Assembly: GCA_950071875.1 (NCBI GenBank)
Contig: CATMNW010000107.1
Location: forward strand, 1-7,685
Direction: 5' to 3'
DNA length: 7,685 nucleotides
Origin: an uncultured Erythrobacteraceae bacterium
Lineage (GTDB): Bacteria > Pseudomonadota > Alphaproteobacteria > Sphingomonadales > Sphingomonadaceae
Under the pieces are notes generated by a model that worked only from the letters and a program-made list of their open reading frames with translations, made no database searches and was not told where the DNA came from. The translations under genes were made by a program, and so were the position numbers. Shown one piece after another: positions 6,611 to 7,685 of this stretch; position 1 is the stretch's first letter, and every line of letters begins with the position of its first letter.

Positions 6611-6624
6611 AGGGCAGGTGCCCT
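6611..6624. repeat. perfect short inverted repeat upstream of tRNA-Leu
   Basis: AGGGCA-GG-TGCCCT has 6-bp arms with a 2-base centre. It lies between tRNA-Leu (24 bases from its 5' end) and the small plus-strand gene that begins at 6722. It could be an operator or part of the tRNA leader. There is no T-run, so it is not a terminator. The rest of 6588-6721 shows only weak promoter-like sequence. Confidence 0.35.
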
Positions 6625-6721
6625 CCACGTGTAGGCGCGTGCCTCTAGATGGATGCGGCGAAATGCGCAAGCGCGGCGACAGGTGAAGGAACAGCTTTGG
6701 CCAAGCAACCGTTACACCGGC

Positions 6722-6955
6722 ATGCGCGATTACGATAAACCAAGCACGCCCGCCAATACGCCTCCGGCAATCGACCCCGACGTCAAGCCCAAGACGTCCG
6801 CCGAAATGGAAAGCGAAGGCGAGCGCGAAGATGGTATTCTCGAACACAAAAGTGACGAGGCCGAGATTGAAGTGGAACGGGCGCTTGGGGATGCGCAGCA
6901 AGGTGGCAGGGACGGTGCCGGTGAAGCTGCGCTCGATACCCTTCCCCCAGATTGA
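6722..6955 (+). CDS. small acidic hypothetical protein, probably disordered
   Basis: I do not recognise this 77-residue protein. It has no signal peptide or membrane segment. The first 25 residues are Pro/Asp/Thr-rich (MRDYDKPSTPANTPPAIDPD), and the middle is strongly charged and acidic (SAEMESEGEREDGILEHKSDEAEIEVERAL) with possible helix. The end is Gly/Ala-rich and closes with LDTLPPD. The frame is also open to ATG 6653; ATG 6722 is preferred because the upstream residues are Arg-rich and unlike the rest, but no good ribosome-binding site precedes either. GTG 6683 is a third option. Its stop codon overlaps the ribosome-binding site of the next small gene, which supports it being translated. 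The start is uncertain. Confidence 0.6.
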   Translation: MRDYDKPSTPANTPPAIDPDVKPKTSAEMESEGEREDGILEHKSDEAEIEVERALGDAQQGGRDGAGEAALDTLPPD

Positions 6956-6960
6956 GAGGA
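6954..6960 (+). promoter_or_regulatory. ribosome-binding site overlapping the upstream stop codon
   Basis: GAGAGGA begins inside the TGA stop (6953-6955) of the upstream small gene and ends six bases before ATG 6967. It fixes the start of the second small gene and suggests translational coupling. Confidence 0.7.
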
Positions 6961-6966
6961 ACTTTG

Positions 6967-7146
6967 ATGGCAACGCAGCCCGATCCAAGCCCCGACACGA
7001 TCAATCCCGGTGCACCAACCGAAATTCCGCCGGGAACACAGCCCGACGAAGCGCCGATGGAAGAGCCACCCGGCTTCGATCCGCCACAACCGGACACGGA
7101 CGATCCGGGACAGCATCCGCTGGAAACTCCGCCTCCGCCGGATTGA
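6967..7146 (+). CDS. small proline-rich acidic hypothetical protein
   Basis: This 59-residue protein has no known function that I can name. About a third of it is Pro (20 residues), with 13 Asp/Glu and no Lys or Arg, so it must be strongly acidic and intrinsically disordered. It shows no signal peptide, Cys or membrane segment. Repeated short units of the type PPG-D/E-P (EIPPGTQPDEAP, EEPPGFDPPQPD) and an ending PPPPD suggest low-complexity growth. ATG 6967 has a very good ribosome-binding site (GAGAGGA, six bases away) that overlaps the stop of the preceding gene, so the two form a coupled pair. Similar short Pro-rich proteins seem to occur in sphingomonads, but that is from memory. The strong ribosome-binding site is the main argument that it is real. 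Confidence 0.7.
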   Translation: MATQPDPSPDTINPGAPTEIPPGTQPDEAPMEEPPGFDPPQPDTDDPGQHPLETPPPPD

Positions 7147-7168
7147 TCTTGCCCATGTTCGACCACGG

Positions 7169-7174
7169 TATTAT
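7169..7174 (+). promoter_or_regulatory. candidate -10 element for the DUF3297 gene
   Basis: TATTAT matches the sigma-70 -10 consensus at 5 of 6 positions and ends nine bases before ATG 7184. A start 6-8 bases downstream would give a leaderless or nearly leaderless mRNA. No good -35 is visible at standard spacing; TTGCCC (7149-7154) is only 14 bases away. Confidence 0.3.
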
Positions 7175-7183
7175 CGGCGCGCC

Positions 7184-7468
7184 ATGAACGAAGAAACCAA
7201 GCCCCAGACCCCGCCCGACCATCTCTGCGTCAATCCGAAAAGCAAACATTTCGACGTTGAAGTGCTGAAGCGTGGTGTCGGCATCCGCTTCAAAGGCAAG
7301 CAGCGCACCGACATTGAAGAGTACTGCATTTCGGAAGGTTGGGTCCGCGTCCAGGCCGGTAAGACCGTCGACCGGAAAGGAAATCCGCTTACTTTGAAGT
7401 TAAGCGGCCCTGTCGAGGCGTGGTACGAGGATCTTGGCGACGATCCCCCGGTAGCTAAGGCTGGCTAA
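7184..7468 (+). CDS. DUF3297 family protein
   Basis: This 94-residue protein matches my recollection of the DUF3297 family, small conserved proteins of unknown function in proteobacteria. The conserved core includes LCVNPKSKHFD, LKRGVGIRFKG, DIEEYCISEGWVRV, AGKTVDRKGNPLTLKL and VEAWYED. It has no signal peptide or membrane segment, so it is probably cytoplasmic. The first 12 residues are a variable polar Pro-rich leader. The ATG at 7184 has no recognisable ribosome-binding site. A -10-like TATTAT (7169-7174) lies so close that the transcript may begin almost at the ATG. The stop codon (7466-7468) directly abuts the stop of the convergent minus-strand gene. The family call is fairly sure; the function is unknown. 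Confidence 0.88.
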   Translation: MNEETKPQTPPDHLCVNPKSKHFDVEVLKRGVGIRFKGKQRTDIEEYCISEGWVRVQAGKTVDRKGNPLTLKLSGPVEAWYEDLGDDPPVAKAG

Positions 7469-7685
7469 TCAGTCCGCATAATCTGCGAATGCGTTGAGGA
7501 AGCGGCGCGAAGTTTTTTTCCGTGCCGGAGCCTGCGCGATTTGAGATTGCGATCGCGGCTTCCCGTCGCCGTAAATGAACCCCTCGACCGGCCAGGCTGT
7601 GGTACCGACTTTGCCCAGAGGGTCATACCAGACCTGTACTTCGCTCCAGTCGTTCGCGCTCGATACGTCGATTGCCAGCACGTCT
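7469..7685 (-). CDS. C-terminal end of a protein with an SH3-like pattern (cut by window edge)
   Basis: Only the last 71 residues are visible; the frame runs off the right edge, so the GTG at 7681 is not likely to be the true start. The segment DVLAIDVSSANDWSEVQV followed by WPVEGFIYG has the layout of the end of a bacterial SH3-like domain (hydrophobic strand, short turn, DWxxV, then W-V-x-GFI). Such domains often occur in envelope or peptidoglycan-associated proteins. This is pattern recognition and the N-terminal half is needed to confirm it. After it comes a basic, Gln/Ala-rich linker (RSQSQIAQAPARKKTSRRF) and the C-terminus NAFADYAD. An A7 run encodes KK. Its TGA stop abuts the stop of the DUF3297 gene with no base between. 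Confidence 0.65.
   Translation of the reverse strand, partial: DVLAIDVSSANDWSEVQVWYDPLGKVGTTAWPVEGFIYGDGKPRSQSQIAQAPARKKTSRRFLNAFADYAD

Noticed and set aside
5543..6634. Long plus-strand open frame (363 residues) over tig and the tRNA.
   Set aside because: It lies opposite the well-supported tig gene and runs through tRNA-Leu. It has no recognisable domain or ribosome-binding site and is explained by the codon bias of tig.
7505..7520. T7 run at 7513-7519 as an intrinsic terminator for the DUF3297 gene.
   Set aside because: No stable GC-rich stem immediately precedes it; the nearest stem (CGCAT/ATGCG, 7475-7493) is weak and 20 bases away.

Overview
The window is GC-rich bacterial chromosome. 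It most likely comes from an alphaproteobacterium of the order Sphingomonadales, probably near Erythrobacter/Qipengyuania. The reasons are a plug-type TonB-dependent receptor of the style common in sphingomonads, a trigger factor with a long Lys/Ala/Pro tail, and a DUF3297 protein. This taxonomic placement is recognition by eye, not the result of a search.

Layout from left to right. The minus strand carries the start of clpX (cut by the window edge at base 1) and all of clpP. A 233-base divergent intergenic region follows. On the plus strand come a TonB-dependent receptor-like outer-membrane protein and, 56 bases later, a CPA1/NhaP-type cation:proton antiporter that starts at TTG. These converge on tig (trigger factor, minus strand), which ends in a strong intrinsic terminator at 4816-4846. 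Upstream of tig on the same strand is a tRNA-Leu gene with anticodon UAG. The right end holds three small plus-strand genes: two short, acidic, probably disordered proteins with overlapping translation signals, and a DUF3297 protein. The 3' end of a minus-strand gene with an SH3-like pattern abuts the last of these with no intergenic base.

The minus-strand genes form the familiar protein quality-control set tRNA-Leu / tig / clpP / clpX. Trigger factor is the ribosome-bound folding chaperone, and ClpXP is the ATP-dependent protease. The envelope-transport pair (receptor plus antiporter) lies in the opposite orientation between tig and clpP, interrupting what is a compact tig-clpP-clpX block in many proteobacteria. 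It may be a later insertion, but base composition by eye does not stand out.

No stretch over 300 bases lacks a gene. The largest gaps are 171-355 (clpX/clpP), 1052-1284 (clpP/receptor) and 6588-6721 (tRNA/small ORF); their candidate signals are listed. I see no mobile element, CRISPR array, phage gene or defence system. Nothing here is convincingly a new multi-gene system. The most distinctive items are the trigger factor tail and the receptor/antiporter insertion.
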